DNA of 64,000 nt from Polydactylus sextarius (GCA_016801845.1 CM028909.1:19069313-19133312); one strand, 5' to 3'; numbered from the stretch's first letter, positions 15,001 through 26,717 are shown. Numbers and translations are program-made. Notes: generated from the sequence alone by a model not told the origin.

Positions 15001-16316
15001 AGACTCACAGACAAAACACCAAAGGAATATGCAGTCTATCGCTCTCCTCTTCTCTTCTGGGGCCTGGTGGATCTCGTCTATGACATGTTCATGGTAAATG
15101 TGTTAAAGACCAGTAGCCACTGTGAATATTGATGTCACACACCAGTAGGGCTGCAGCTATCGATTATATTTGTAATTGAGTATTCTATCGACTATTTCAT
15201 CAAGTAATCTAATAAAAAACTCTCTTTGCGAAATGACAAAAAAGTCTGAAAGTAAACAACTAGTTTTAGTTGTTTTATTCTGTTTTAGCTTTTATTCCTG
15301 AATGCTTCTTACAAAAAACAATCACAATGTAAAAAAGTGTATTTCAGTGCCATCTCAAACAAATGAATTAAAAATTAGTCCTTAGACAAATAAATATAAA
15401 CTCAGCTTTTGCAGTTTTTTAACTTGGCATGTTGTTGTCATGTAGCCATGGTTGTTAACAACACATCCACTAGAGGGCAGAGTTCCGAGCTTCTACGTAA
15501 ATTTCAAATAACAAACATGGCGACGGTGAAGGAGATCACAGCGCACATGCTAAGAAAGCGATAAAACAAAAGTAGCGCAGTAGACGGCGGTTTGAGCAGC
15601 CATTAAATACATCGCGACATGTGGTCAAAGATTTCTGTTGTCTTCTTCTTCTTCTTTGTTCCTCTCGCTGGTCGCATTTGAGCTGTACTCCGCAACACTG
15701 CCCCGGTGATTTTCAGTGGTATTACTCCGTTTAACACAAGAGGTGCGTCACCAAAAACGGTCCGCGTGAAACAAACCATTATTAAACGGCGCATCGATTT
15801 GGGAGAAATTGCCTCGATCATTTTTTTTAAATCGAATTATTTGAGTTAATCAATTAATTGTTTCAGCTCTAGACACCAGTGATACTGTGCCAGTATGTGT
15901 GTTTGGTTGGGAGATAGGACACTGATCTACATAACAGGATTCAGATCCAGTTACTGACCTTGTTGCCTTTTCCCTCTGTGACTTTTTTTGACCATACAGA
16001 AAGTACCCACCAGCAACACCGAGGGGGGCTGGTCCTTCTCACTGGCAGAATATGTCCGTCACAACGACATGCCCATCTATGAGGCCTCGGAGCGCGTGCT
16101 CAGGGCCTTCCAGGATGAACTCATGCCCGCAGAGTCCTTGTCAGAGTACTTTGATGTTGTAGGTCAGTATACGTTTGCACCCAATTAATGTATTAACCGG
16201 TTATCAAAACTAAAAGATAAAATAAAACTTGGCGTCATGTTTGTTTTTCAGGTCTCCTCTCTGAAATCGCAGACCCAGATCTCTTCCTGCAGGATTTGTT
16301 GAACTCTTTGCCCTGA
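20..16316 (+). CDS. ubr4: UBR4 E3 ubiquitin ligase, C-terminal 2,351 residues (5' part outside window)
   Basis: UBR4 (p600) is a giant N-degron E3 ligase and calmodulin-binding cytoskeletal/ER-associated protein, about 5,200 aa in mammals; the window holds roughly its last 45%. The translated exons follow vertebrate UBR4 closely throughout, including the cysteine-rich module, the hemi-RING and the C-terminal LSEI(A/T)DP tail. Forty-eight coding exons keep phase to the stop at 16314-16316: 20-124, 623-760, 1225-1393, 1534-1738, 1834-1947, 2172-2381, 2477-2626, 2719-2946, 3522-3600, 3704-3946, 4069-4237, 4405-4549, 4697-4782, 4867-4954, 5217-5410, 5548-5787, 5880-6018, 6198-6323, 6667-6795, 6891-7240, 7366-7456, 7550-7634, 7901-8028, 8311-8440, 8585-8745, 8881-8990, 9253-9394, 9505-9586, 9749-9922, 10212-10333, 10430-10627, 10722-10802, 10941-11028, 11126-11253, 11636-11743, 11912-12028, 12153-12343, 12481-12654, 12759-12858, 13058-13276, 13387-13500, 13692-13834, 13933-14058, 14145-14339, 14501-14725, 15003-15093, 16000-16162, 16252-16316. 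No frameshift or in-frame stop was seen. The first exon enters in mid-codon from upstream. Confidence 0.97.
2960..3440. repeat. Interspersed repeat in ubr4 intron 8
   Basis: The intron between 2946 and 3522 is filled by sequence of the fish repeat type that opens with a TTTATT..AAAGCCC stretch, then AAAGTGCTGTACA, then a GAGCTGCCACGGC..AAGGCTCTATCACC block. This layout recurs in many teleost introns. There is no open frame and no terminal repeats were seen, so the class is not assigned. The exact edges are approximate. Confidence 0.5.
5548..6018 (+). other. ubr4: UBR4 cysteine-rich (zinc-binding) segment
   Basis: Two adjacent exons encode a run of CxxC pairs: CPRC, CGNCGE, CHKC, CNACGFC and a CC pair. 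This is the pattern of a treble-clef or rubredoxin-like zinc module. It is strongly conserved in vertebrate UBR4 and is separate from the N-terminal UBR box and from the C-terminal hemi-RING. Every Cys pair is intact, which supports a functional gene. Zinc binding is inferred from the motif spacing. Confidence 0.8.
13387..14339 (+). other. ubr4: UBR4 hemi-RING catalytic region
   Basis: Four exons (13387-13500, 13692-13834, 13933-14058, 14145-14339) encode the CCICREGYKF start, the HFNIVHYDCH core and the later Cys/His residues (NTKCNG, ATCLARHNTY, QECTG). In published work this C-terminal region of UBR4 is the unusual E2-binding hemi-RING that gives ligase activity. All the characteristic Cys and His residues are visible. 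Activity itself is inferred from the family. Confidence 0.85.
15146..15871. mobile_element. Non-autonomous hAT-like MITE in ubr4 intron 46
   Basis: The 726-bp insert begins TAGGGCTGCAGC and ends with the approximate reverse complement CAGCTCTA, with further inverted similarity inside (CGATTA / TAATCAATTAATTG). It is flanked by 8-bp direct repeats that match at 7 of 8 bases: CACACCAG at 15138-15145 and GACACCAG at 15872-15879. The 8-bp duplication and the TAGGGCTG terminus are typical of hAT-superfamily MITEs, which are common in fish. No transposase frame is present. It sits wholly inside an intron, away from the splice sites. Confidence 0.75.
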
Positions 16317-17600
16317 TGTCCAACCTCAGCCCAAACCCTTCCTACACACAACAGCCCTGCAAATAACATTGGAACACCTACCAACTGAAGAAAATAATTT
16401 TGTTTTTACACACACACACAAACACGCACGTACACATACACACAGATTATACAACATGCTTCCTGCTCACCTTCCTCATCCATATGAATCTTCAAATTAA
16501 CTTTAAGCAGAAACTATGTGTAGTCGAAAAAAATCATCCACTTGGCAATGTTTCAAATGTTTAACACAACAACACAATGCTGTTAGAGGAGGAAGGAACA
16601 CACTAAAACAGAATTCAACGTGTTTCTGGTTCATGACTGTTACCGACAAATAAACCATCGTCCTGTGTTTTAATAATAACAAGGATCGTCACAGAATCAC
16701 AGGCTCAATTGGGTTATTCATGTTTAAAAAGAAATCGTTGTCCAGTTGATGGGGATAACTTGTTAATTCTGTTTTATGGGGAACATTATTATTTTGTCTT
16801 TTCAGATTCCCCCACCTAATATTGGGATGGTAACATAACTAAAAAAGATTTGACCCGCCACATAGTACTGAGTGGCATTTGATTTTATCTTGTTTTCTCT
16901 TTTTTTTTTTTTTTTTTGTTTGTTTGGTTTAAGTTTGTTTTCGGTCAGGGCTTTTTTAAAATGGCTGATGTGTCAGACCTGTCCATTCTTCCAGGATTTT
17001 GCTGTTTGGTCTTCATGTAGGTTCTAACTGGAATTTGAGTGGTGGGCGGGAAAAAAAAAAAAACTTTTTTTTTTTTTTTTGATTTTGTGTGTATGTGTAA
17101 GGTTTCTTTTATCGACTTCTGAAGCAAAATGAGGAAAAGAACGATGATTAAAAGTTTATTTTATTTTTTCCATAAAGCTATGCTTTGGTGACAAAGTGAA
17201 TTTTGAACTTGTGAAAAATTGCATCTGTTGCAATAAAATATCAGACCTGTCAAAATGAATAATAAACAGACATACATTACATATTTAATCAGTTTATTTT
17301 TTTTGACTAATTGCTTTGTTGCTCAGATTGTTTACCTCCCCAACAGTTTGTTTATTTCTCAGGCCTTTCTTCACTCCTTAATTTAGGTTTGAATTTCCCA
17401 TAAATCACTAGCAACACTCTTGTGTCGATCCCCACAACAGACTTTTGACAGTTACAAAGGTGTCCTTGTTCTTGAGAGTTGAATGCATGGTGTGAATTTC
17501 ACCCAGTTTATTGTTAAATCGCCTATTCCCGCTGCTACAATGTTCAACTGTTGCTGAATGTCTGCTTTTTGAATTTAGCTTATGATTAATAAAGCCGTAA
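16317..17600 (+). other. ubr4: ubr4 3' UTR and candidate poly(A) signals
   Basis: Downstream of the stop the sequence is AT-rich and has no open frame. It contains AATAAA at 16649-16654, 17232-17237 and 17588-17593. The second or third is the likely transcript end. The sequence from 17600 to 18480 is plain AT-rich intergenic DNA in which I see no gene. Confidence 0.6.
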
Positions 17601-18500
17601 TAATTCCAAGTCTGATCCAGGGTAACTTCTTCTGTTCATGTTTCACCTTCTGTGTCCATTAAATAAGCACATTTGTTTGTTTGTTTTCACTCAGCAAATG
17701 TCAGTGCTCAAGTTTTTTCTATTAAAATGTGTGTGCAGGGAGAGAATAGAAACATTTAAAACACAATCAACTAGATGATGTTACTGAACCAATACGGCCT
17801 GGAGACTCTCAACAGTAAAGCAGTGCAGTTTATCATTTGTGTAAGAATCATCATCATTTCTTTTCATCCTTTCAAATTGAAAATCCATCGATTTTCTTAC
17901 AAGCACTAATATTTCCACTACAGAAAAATGTCAGAGGGCAGAAGACTTCATTTAGGGAAACTTTTGACCCTGTGCCATTCACTTTAGTTTTTCTTGATCT
18001 GTCACACTCACATACAATCAAAAAAATATATAAATAAATAAATAAATAAAACCTGCTGGAAACGTTTCACAGTAAATCTTCAGTAACTCATTACACACTG
18101 TTCCTCACCTGAATTGCCAAAAACCTAATCATCTTAAAAACCAAATCCATGTCCATTAAGTGTCACAGCTATGTCCTGCTATGTTCTCTAAAGCACAGAC
18201 ATGAAATGGGACAAAACCTGAAGGACATTTGAGTCAAAATTTTCATTAGAGATCTGAGTCTGTGCTTCTTCTGAAGTGATGAGATAATGTGAGTCCAGGA
18301 GGGGAAATGTTTTTTACTGTGAAGATCAAATCCTGTTGTATTTCTGTATAAAGGCCACTAGTGGGCGATATTCATTAAGACACTGAGGTGTGAGATTGTT
18401 AAGTTGCTGTTAATTAACAATGAAGATGTTAAACTGACTGGTCAAAATGAAGAAAAAACTGCAGATTCTGACAGACTCAGTGAGGTAAAACATCAATAAG

Positions 18501-18506
18501 TTTATT
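18501..18506 (-). terminator. Candidate poly(A) signal of the 86-aa gene
   Basis: AATAAA is on the minus strand about 500 bases after the stop codon at 19002. No closer AATAAA was noticed in this strand. Confidence 0.35.
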
Positions 18507-19001
18507 TTAAACTTGAACATGAAAGCACATATTGCACATTTCATTTATGGCTTTAGTAAGATGTTTTAGAATAAAAAAAAAATTAAAATAATATCATTCA
18601 CAATGTCAAAAACATTTACAAGACAACGTATGCATTGGCATAAAACATTTCCCCTTTATAGAAAAGGAATATGGCTTTAAGTTAACAAAACCTCAACAAC
18701 ATGGTCTTAAAGTGACCAGAAATAAGGAGTATTCAGGCTTAAGGCATAAAATGCATATTTTAGGACCAATAGTGGACCATTAAAACCACAGTGTACATGG
18801 TCACAGACCAACAGTCCAGTCTTTTCTACCATTTACACATACTGTTAAATGAAAACACCCAAATATTATTTACTGTCCTTTTTCCACATCTGAAATATAT
18901 TTTCCCTGAAGAGCTTCATCCTGACGTGTGCTGACAGAGCTCAGACATTCACACTCACACAATCGCTCACATTTCCTTTTGTCCTCATGTGCCTCTGCTT
19001 C

Positions 19002-19768
19002 TTATTGGCAGCACAGCGGTGCCACGTCTTCTGCAGGTGAAGGGAACAGCCTCATGGCCCCTCTAGAGGATTTGTTGTAGCCATTATGGAAAATCAAGGC
19101 CTTCTTCACTGCAAAGAAGGAGACTGTCTTGTCCCACACGTCAGAGCTGGACACCCCGGAGTTGAGTTGAGTCTCCAGAGCTGAGCGGAGCCTCACTGCT
19201 CTGTCGGTGCACTTCCTCTCCAAAATCATCATTTTACACATGCTGGAGAGAGAGCAGGAGAAATATGAGATGCTGAAGATGCCTAATAGACAGGAGCTTA
19301 AAGTTTAACCATTGGGTAAAACAGTTATTGAAAGGGTTACAGTTATACTACAAAATTTAAAAAAAAGGTTTTCCTTTTTGCTATAAAAGGACAATTAATA
19401 AAGCATCCAGACAGTTTTTAACTTGTTCATCCTAAAATGTCTTAAATTAAAAGACATCGGAGACACAACAGCCTTATTCGTCATACTGCGTTGACTAGAA
19501 ATGTTAAAATTAATTTGGGTGAACTATCCCTTTAACAGATCTTTGAACATGTGCACCAATGGCAGAATAATCAAACATTTCAACTAGTTGTAATAAGTGT
19601 TATCAAAAGACAGGCCCCTATTAAACATATAACCTTTTTAAACCCAAGTACTAACAGCCTTGAGCAGGAAATCATCTAAATACATAGACATAAGCTGAAG
19701 TTTAGTCAGATTAACTTCTGCAGTTGAATTTTCAGGATTTGAGCTTACGTTGTGTGCTGATCCCTCAT
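19002..19768 (-). CDS. Unrecognised small two-exon gene, 86-aa protein
   Basis: Exon 1 (19749-19768, complement) gives ATG plus five codons. The donor is AC|GTAAGC, and the acceptor after a clean polypyrimidine tract is TCCAG|C at 19242. Exon 2 (19002-19242) completes an 86-residue protein that starts MRDQHTTMCKMM and ends VAPLCCQ. The joined frame is open and in phase. A TATATAAAGG box lies 95-104 bases upstream of the ATG, an ATTGG (inverted CCAAT) box lies about 160 bases upstream of the ATG, and AATAAA lies on the minus strand at 18501-18506. The predicted protein is soluble, without a signal peptide or membrane segment, basic in the middle and Cys-rich at both ends. I do not recognise the family. 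It lies between ubr4 and the her genes, transcribed toward ubr4. A small peptide-coding gene is my inference from the combined promoter, splice and poly(A) signals. Confidence 0.5.
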
Positions 19769-19862
19769 GATGAAAGTGAAGTAAGATGGCGACCAGTCAG
19801 TCCAGGCGTGTGTGAGGTACAAGAAGCGTTCAGGGTTATGAATTTACTCAACATCCTTCCAT

Positions 19863-19872
19863 CCTTTATATA
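19863..19872 (-). promoter_or_regulatory. TATA box of the 86-aa gene
   Basis: TATATAAAGG reads on the minus strand, 95-104 bases upstream of the ATG at 19768. An ATTGG element follows further upstream (19927-19931). The spacing allows a 5' UTR of about 65-75 nt. Confidence 0.45.
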
Positions 19873-20670
19873 CTTATGCCAACTTTCCCATCGATTTAAT
19901 GTGATGCAGGTTCTCACCGTCGTTGGCCAATCACAAAGCAGTGTTATGACAATAGGATGTGAATGAATTAGTTGAATTAACGGGCCACAATGGCCCCAAT
20001 CCAAACAAACAGGTGGGAGGGGCCCTTCATTGGCCCCTTGTAGTTCAGCTCATGTGCTACAATGATGGTGATGTCCTCGTTATTGTATAGACTTGGAGTG
20101 ATATGTGGTGGGAACATGGAGAAAAAACATCTGCCTGAGAACAAGCTACATGGAAGAATCCTTCACAAGTCCTTACAACAACATGGTGGATGGAGATATT
20201 AAGTCTAAAGCTAAATGCATACAACCTGAGCTTTCACTTGTATTTTTTTTTTTATTTTTATACTAGAAAATGATAGTTATTGAAAGTATTTGAATAACAT
20301 CAGTACCTGAGTGTGACTTAATCACAACTGCTAATACTTATGTTCACTCATCACTTATTAATGTTTGATAAATATTTGTTTCTCCTTTGAATTGTCTTTG
20401 TGTTGCAAAATCTTTTTCTCAATTTAGCCAACTCTTAACTTCAGAAAATATGATTGAAAACTTTGCCAAAAAAGTTTGTCAAACTGTCCTCAAAGTTTCC
20501 CACCCTACACACCCACAACCACACACACTCTCTATTCTTCTTATTTAACTTTCTGTCTCTATTTCAGCCTCCAATTCTCACGGTGAGCGTCTCCCATGCT
20601 TGATTGGCTGACAATAGCATACGATCTGTCCAGATGGTGTGCCTGGAAGCCCTGTTGACAGCCCTGTCTT

Positions 20671-20672
<2 letters not shown>

Positions 20673-20720
<48 letters not shown>

Positions 20721-20916
20721 GAGAGAGGGAGGGCTAAAGGGGGGTGGTTGGTCACTCAATCTTTGTTCGATGGGGCACACTTCCTTTGTGCAGCCGGCCT
20801 CAGTGTCATTAACACTGAAGTGTGGGAAGCCTGGGACCACAGCGGCTCCCACGTTCCACACAGGCAGGAAGGGAGCGTGTGACTGAGACGTGGCCAGCGG
20901 CAGGCAGGTCAGCCAG

Positions 20917-20950
<34 letters not shown>
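20673..20950. repeat. Two (TG)n microsatellites
   Basis: Long TG dinucleotide runs lie at about 20673-20719 and 20919-20950. Translated frames across them (Cys-Val or Thr-His runs) are not genes. The stretch 19873-21900 has no other gene that I can see. A (GATA/GACA)n tract lies at about 21196-21262. Confidence 0.9.
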
Positions 20951-20953
<3 letters not shown>

Positions 20954-21604
20954 AGGGAGGGAAAGTGAGTGAGAGTGTGTCTGTCTGTAGGAGTGTGTGG
21001 GGGTCTGCCTGATGTGTGAACATGTGCTTGGAGTGTGGAGACTGTTGGGATGTTTACAGTTGAAGCACTTATCTTCTCTCACAGCTCAAGTCATGCTTTA
21101 TATGTGGACACACTGAACCTCAGGAGCAATAAAATGAACATCTTAATAATTGGAAGTGAAGTCAGGAAGGAAAACCCATGACTGGTTGATTGATCATGAT
21201 AGATTAATAGATAGTTAGATAGATAGACAGACAGACAGACAGACGGACGGACAGATAGATAGATTGAAAGACAGACTCTTACATGAATAAACTGAAAAAG
21301 AAAATGGGTTTTCGTGGCCTTAGAGTAACAGATTATTTATTATATTGTATGGGCCAAAACTAAATTTATAATCAATTAAAGTTTTTGTGAGTCTCAGAAC
21401 TTTCTCTTTTTCAATTTAATCCCGGAGACATCTCAACTGTTGCACTGCTTCATGAGGGAAGTCTGCCGTGTCAAACTGGTGGAAGTGGCTGCGTGTAGAT
21501 CTTTTCTAATGGTTGGCCCTCTGTAACACCCACGTGTGCCTGGTGGCGGAGGCACTTTGTGTTCAATTACGTGGCGGTGGAGATGACATGAGACAGCGGC
21601 GTGC

Positions 21605-21612
21605 TTCCCACT
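21605..21612 (-). promoter_or_regulatory. Candidate RBPJ (CSL) site upstream of the her15-like gene
   Basis: TTCCCACT is the reverse complement of AGTGGGAA, close to the RBPJ consensus YGTGGGAA. It lies about 300 bp upstream of the TATA box. Hes5-type genes are direct Notch targets through such sites. Further TGGGAA-type cores (CTTCCCAGC near 21823) lie closer to the promoter. Confidence 0.35.
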
Positions 21613-21906
21613 GGGGTCACCACTTTCCCATATCAACACAAGCACTGGGTCAGTCTCCCAGCTATACTACCCCTCCTCCCTCTCCTCCCTCTCCACCCCC
21701 CTCCACCCGGGGCCCTTTTCTCTTGCAGTCTATTCCTCCACCTGCTCCCCGGAGACACACTCATTGTCCCCACGGCTATAAACACTTCATTGAGCATGTG
21801 GCAGCCCTGCGTTCCTCAAAGCCCTTCCCAGCGCTCTCATTGGTCCAGGGACTGTGAGAAACTCCAACAAGCCCAAGACCCACACATTCATATGGAGATT
21901 TGGGTG

Positions 21907-21914
21907 TATAAATA
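21907..21914 (+). promoter_or_regulatory. TATA box of the her15-like gene
   Basis: TATAAATA lies 79-86 bases upstream of the ATG at 21993, placing transcription start near 21940. A TATA box with a short leader is normal for fish her/Hes5 genes. Confidence 0.7.
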
Positions 21915-21992
21915 CAGGGTAGAGGCGCAGGAGTAGGCAGCTCAGATTCAACTGGCTCTTAGACCGAGCAGGAACACTCTGACTCTACAGCT

Positions 21993-22625
21993 ATGGCTCC
22001 CACTGTTTTTGGACAAGCAAGCTACTCTAAGGAACACCTGACTCCTGCTCATAAGGTAAACACCTTGTCTATATAAAACCATGCAGTTCCCTTTCTGAAC
22101 TGGATTCAAATAATATGAAGAAGTGTCCACAGTTCAAGTGTACTAAATGTTTTCTCTTCTTCTTTCCCTCAGCTGAGAAAACCAATGGTTGAGAAACTGC
22201 GCAGAGACCGCATCAACACCAGCATCGAGCAGCTGAAAGCCCTGCTGGGTCCTGAGTTTCTCAGGCAGCAGCCTGATTCCAAGCAAGAGAAGGCAGACAT
22301 CTTGGAGATGGCTGTGTCTTATCTGAGAAGCTGGCAGCAGCAGCAGCAGCAAAAGCAGCAGCAGCAGATCGGTGTGACCTCTGGTCTGTCGACAGCCGGC
22401 GATGGCTACTCCCGCTGTGTGCAAGAAGCCATCAGCTTCCTGTCCCACTGTGAGGTCCAGACTCACGCCCACAGACGACTGCTCAGTCACTTCCAAGGCC
22501 TGCAGACGTCCAGCAGGACCAGCCACAGCCCCTCCACCCTCTCACCTCCTGGCTCTCCTCTCCACCAGGTCAGCTCTACTAAGGGCATGAGCCAGGCCAG
22601 CTGTGGTCTGTGGAGGCCGTGGTAG
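21993..22625 (+). CDS. her15: Hes5-type bHLH-Orange transcriptional repressor, her15-like
   Basis: Two exons (21993-22055 and 22173-22625) encode 171 aa. The basic region carries the family proline (LRKPMVEKLRRDRIN), followed by the helix-loop-helix to about residue 70, including EKADILEM. A Gln-rich linker with one Lys follows, then an Orange domain (GYSRCVQEAISFLSHC) and the terminal WRPW tetrapeptide that recruits Groucho/TLE. Proteins of this family are nuclear Notch effectors that repress proneural and segmentation-clock genes. The start is set by the MAPT N-terminus typical of Her15/Hes5 and by the TATA box just upstream. AATAAA at 23343-23348 is a likely poly(A) signal. The assignment to her15 rather than another Hes5 co-orthologue rests on the LGPEFLRQQPDSKQEK loop and is less certain than the family call. 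Confidence 0.9.
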
Positions 22626-25600
22626 GATGGAGACAGCATCACCTCCATGCAGAGAGAAAGAAAACTACGTCTGTGAATGTCATGGACAGAAAGTTAGAGA
22701 CTCACTGAAGTCTGTTTCCTGTTGATTTGGCAGGAGATTCAATATTATTGAGTGTTTTGTTAGAGTAGTTTCCCTTTGGAATGATTGAAATAATTCAGGT
22801 TTTACTGAATATGTACACCATGTGTATACACATTTTACTCTATGTTATTTAGAGTGTTCACGATGTCACTGTTCCTGTGGAAAAACAGATCCTGAAATGT
22901 GTTTGTTTTACAAACATCACTGTATTTTCTTGTGTAAAACCCACATTGGGTAAACACTTGAGGTGTCTGAGACACTGTCTGACTGATGTGTTTAAACCAC
23001 TGTCTATATTTGATACTGAGTATCATTGACTGATACATTTCATCAGATGCTGATGAATCAGCAACATCCCATTAATGGATCCAATGGATCCACTTTCACT
23101 GTAAATCTTTTTTATGATTATACTTTATATTGACTATTTGTAACCATTATTTGGCCTATGTGAGAAGGAGTGTAACTGCTGAAATTGGACCTGTTAACTC
23201 TTCAGTTTTGATGTTCGTTATAGATGTTTTTTCATCTTCAAACAAATACCTTTTATAAAGATGTGTTATGTTGACATTCATCTTTGCTAACAGAATCTGT
23301 TGAATTGCTTCCTTGAGAAGTATGCATTTAAACGTTTGAAAAAATAAATGGAAAACTTCACATGAAGTTTTGCAAGCATATATAATGGTGGTGGTGTTTT
23401 TACTTTTCTACCTTTTTGGTCTTGACCATTACATGACTGAATGAATAATTCATGAATTCCTTTAAGAGGAAGAGTGTTTAAAGTTGGGTTATGGTCAAAG
23501 TTTATAACTTCCATTTCACTGAGTCATTTCACTGAGTTTATCAGCAGAGAAACTGCTTTGTATTTGTCTTACCCAAGAGAAAAGAGACTTAGGATCCAAG
23601 ATTTGAAATGGAGGGAAACTAAACGAGACGGTAGAGACCATATATACATGTCCAATTATATACCTAGTTTCACTATTATAAGAGCAATATTTGATACATT
23701 TATTTCAAAGATTATTGTGCACAATTCTATTTATTCTGTAACCAAATAATATATGTAAAGATCTTGTGTGGTTGAATAACACTTTTTACTACCAATAATG
23801 GATACATTGTTGTTTTGATATTCACTGATTTACTTACAAAGCAAATATTATCTTATTTTTAATTCCTTAATACAAGTTTTATTTCAACAAATTGCTTCAA
23901 AATACGTCATTCATTATTCAGATAATTTAACTACAGGTGGCTGTGATTGTTGTTTCATACTTTTTTCTCATAGTTTTTTCTTAATCTAGTGTTTCCCACA
24001 GGGATCATTAACATTTCATCTGATCTCACCTTCCCAGTGCACAGTTGTCTAAAAAAAAATGGAAAATGTGGGCTGCGGAGACACCCCTGTTCTACTTATG
24101 TCACATGGCCCACCTCTGTTGTGGTGGTTGAGGCATGCTGTCTAGTGCTTAAATTATGTCTCAAGTGCCACAAAAGTCTTTCACAACTATTTGTGTGTGC
24201 AGAAGTTGTGGAGAATGTGGCATGCCTGGGACTTTCTCAGGGTCTAGTTGGCCAGGCCAGATGGTCTGGCTGAAGCTGCCTCCCCTCCCCCTTCAACAGG
24301 AGATCAAACACCATAGCTAATGTGATGTGTAACAAGACACACTTCTATTGTTCCCGTCTCTGGGCCAGTGAATAGGCGCAGAGTGTGGGAAACGGGAGAT
24401 ACCACACTCACAGAGAGATGGCTGATGGGAAGCCGCTCTGTGCCGCCACAGGTCTGAGCGATGGCCGAGACTTTATGGCAGGAATTCAGAGCTCTCAGGC
24501 TGCTGGTGGGAGGGAAACTCGTCTTCACACACACTTGTAGACAAAGACCCCCGGCAGCCATGTAGTGCACACTAACTTTTAGAGGAGGCACAAATTCACA
24601 CAAACATGTTGACAATGAGATCAATGGAGAAGACAGATAATAATGCCAGGCATGAACGTGACTTGACAGATCAGCGGTTACTGTGTTTTCATAGCCACAA
24701 TGGAGATAAATAGAAGAGATGTTTACCCACATACCTTAATATGCAAATGTAGAGAAAGAAAACAGATTCAGTGTTATTCATGATGCTGAATACATGTAAC
24801 TTGAGTTGAATGGCTGTACTGCAGGTGTAATCAAAATGATCTGCTTACAAAAAGTTTGTAGTTACAGGAAACAGATTATTTTACAGATTTAATTTTCATT
24901 TATTAGTGGTTTCTGTTGTCAGAAAAAAAAAAATTTTTTTGATTAAAAAAAATTACACTAAATTTCATTACCTCAACTCTGGAGGTAGTATTTTTCTTCT
25001 GGAATTCTGTGACTTAATTAAAACTTCAAGTGCCTCTTTGAGCTTCGTATGGACGGCTGAACCCATCTACAATTAAAAAAGTCAATGCAGACCAAAGGCA
25101 GACAGACTGCTCTGTGCCAAACAGTGAAGCCAGTTGACTTGATTTTTCCCAGATGGACCGGGACACAGAGTTTCTGTTTGTGCTGCAACAAAAGATCAAT
25201 TAACATTCCCAGTGGAGCATTGAGGAACGACATGGCTTTTGTAGGTCATTTTCCCTGATGTTGGGGACTGGTGGGAAACTCGGGAGACGGGACTACTCAC
25301 ACTGTGCCTACAAGGCTGACTTCACATCTGGGGCCAACCAGTGATGGAGGCCCTCAGAGGCACACTGCCAATCCTCTCATAATGCCATTAACATGGTGCT
25401 AATTTGACACAGTTCACTTTTGCCTGCAGATACTTGGGATCTTATAATTAAAGTCGGATTTTTTTTTTGGAGGAACTTGATAAACATGATGTGACAATAA
25501 CAATAAAATGTAAAGCAACCCACAGGTATAAAAATCAATGATAAATTCATTAATATACTTAGTTTGCCTACTTTGCAAAATGAATTAAGTTAATTTCAGT

Positions 25601-26700
25601 GAGAGATGCTCTCACAGTGCTACAGGTGTCTTCCACGTTGTCCTCACAACAGCAATGATACCGTGTTAGGCCACGTGGGTAAAAAGTTTGAAAAGATAAA
25701 GTTTAATAACTACCACAGCATATTCCTGACTTAAATACATAATATCTGTAAACTCTACTCCTGCAGAGCTTCTATGAGATATTAAATATTATCCCACATC
25801 ATGTAAATTTCTTTGTATTTCCTCAGAGATCACTAACAATGGACGTATTTTCAAAATGTATGAGCTACTTCATGTTATTTTTCGATCTGTGAGAAAACTA
25901 AATGAGCTGTTTGGTTCTTACGGGATAAATTAAACATATTTAAGTCAGATATGCGCGAGATCGTCTGTGGCATCAACCGCGTCAGTGCACAGCACGCGGT
26001 CCTCGACTCGCGCCAACGGGAACGTGCGGAATGTGATGACTTTCACGCCTGGGACGTGAGTCCTCAGCGGCATCTTTTGATCCTGAATTATTACACGGTT
26101 CCTTCACACGTTTCTTCTTCCTGAGCTGAACGTCAACTTTATCACGCAGCAGCGCGTGGTTACACGAGCAACAAGTGGAAAATCAAATATTTTAACCTGC
26201 AGCAAGTTTATTCATTATTTATGTTGTTCTGTCACGCTGATGATCTCCCTGTCTCGGTCCTCTCTCCGCTGTTTTGCCTCCTCATCTTAAAAATAATTTT
26301 GCCAAAAAGATGACAATCACGTGATTAAATCTGTTGATCATTTTCATGCTCAAATGTCTCGTTTTGTGCACCAGAATACTTTTGTTGAGGAAGAGAATTT
26401 GTCTTTGAAGAGAAAATGAAAGCCTCCAGTTTATATTGTTTTACTGCAGAGAAGCATTTGGTCTTTAATTGCAGTCACCCCCCTCCCACCCCCCTTTGAA
26501 GACGTTCACTGCACCACTTCTCCTTAATATGCATCTAAAAGTTTAATTCTGATCCTTAGTTTTCCTTTGTGATAAATTGTGAGATGACTCACTTGATTAA
26601 GTGTTAATTACCTGTTGCTTATCTTGGGAAACATGCCATGCACAGATACATGCCCCATGAGTTATTGACATGTCTTCTATTGTTGTGCTGGGAGTCCCAC
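22626..26700. other. her15-her4 intergenic region with RBPJ-like motifs
   Basis: No convincing gene is present. The first 720 bp are the her15-like 3' UTR. RBPJ-type sites occur at 24384-24391 (TGTGGGAA) and 25270-25277 (GGTGGGAA), within relatively GC-rich islands at 24.2-24.6 and 25.2-25.4 kb that stand out from the AT-rich surroundings. Near 23988 a TAGTGTTTCCCACAG stretch resembles the end of a fish hAT repeat. Confidence 0.4.
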
Positions 26701-26709
26701 TGGTCAGAG

Positions 26710-26717
26710 TGTGGGAA
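26710..26717 (+). promoter_or_regulatory. RBPJ (CSL) site in the her4-like promoter
   Basis: TGTGGGAA is an exact match to the high-affinity Notch/RBPJ consensus YGTGGGAA. It lies 48-55 bp upstream of the TATA box, a usual place in Hes5/her4 promoters. Notch control of this gene is inferred from the motif and the family. Confidence 0.6.

Noticed and set aside
20559..21023. Long minus-strand frame with His-Thr runs
   Set aside because: It is produced by the (TG)n microsatellites; no start context, splice signals or homology.
23988..24050. TAGTGTTTCCCACAG as a hAT terminus
   Set aside because: No matching opposite terminus or target duplication was found, so it was not listed as an element.
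24304..24732. 142-codon minus-strand frame between the her genes
   Set aside because: No recognisable domain; GC-rich low-stop DNA. Better viewed as possible regulatory sequence.
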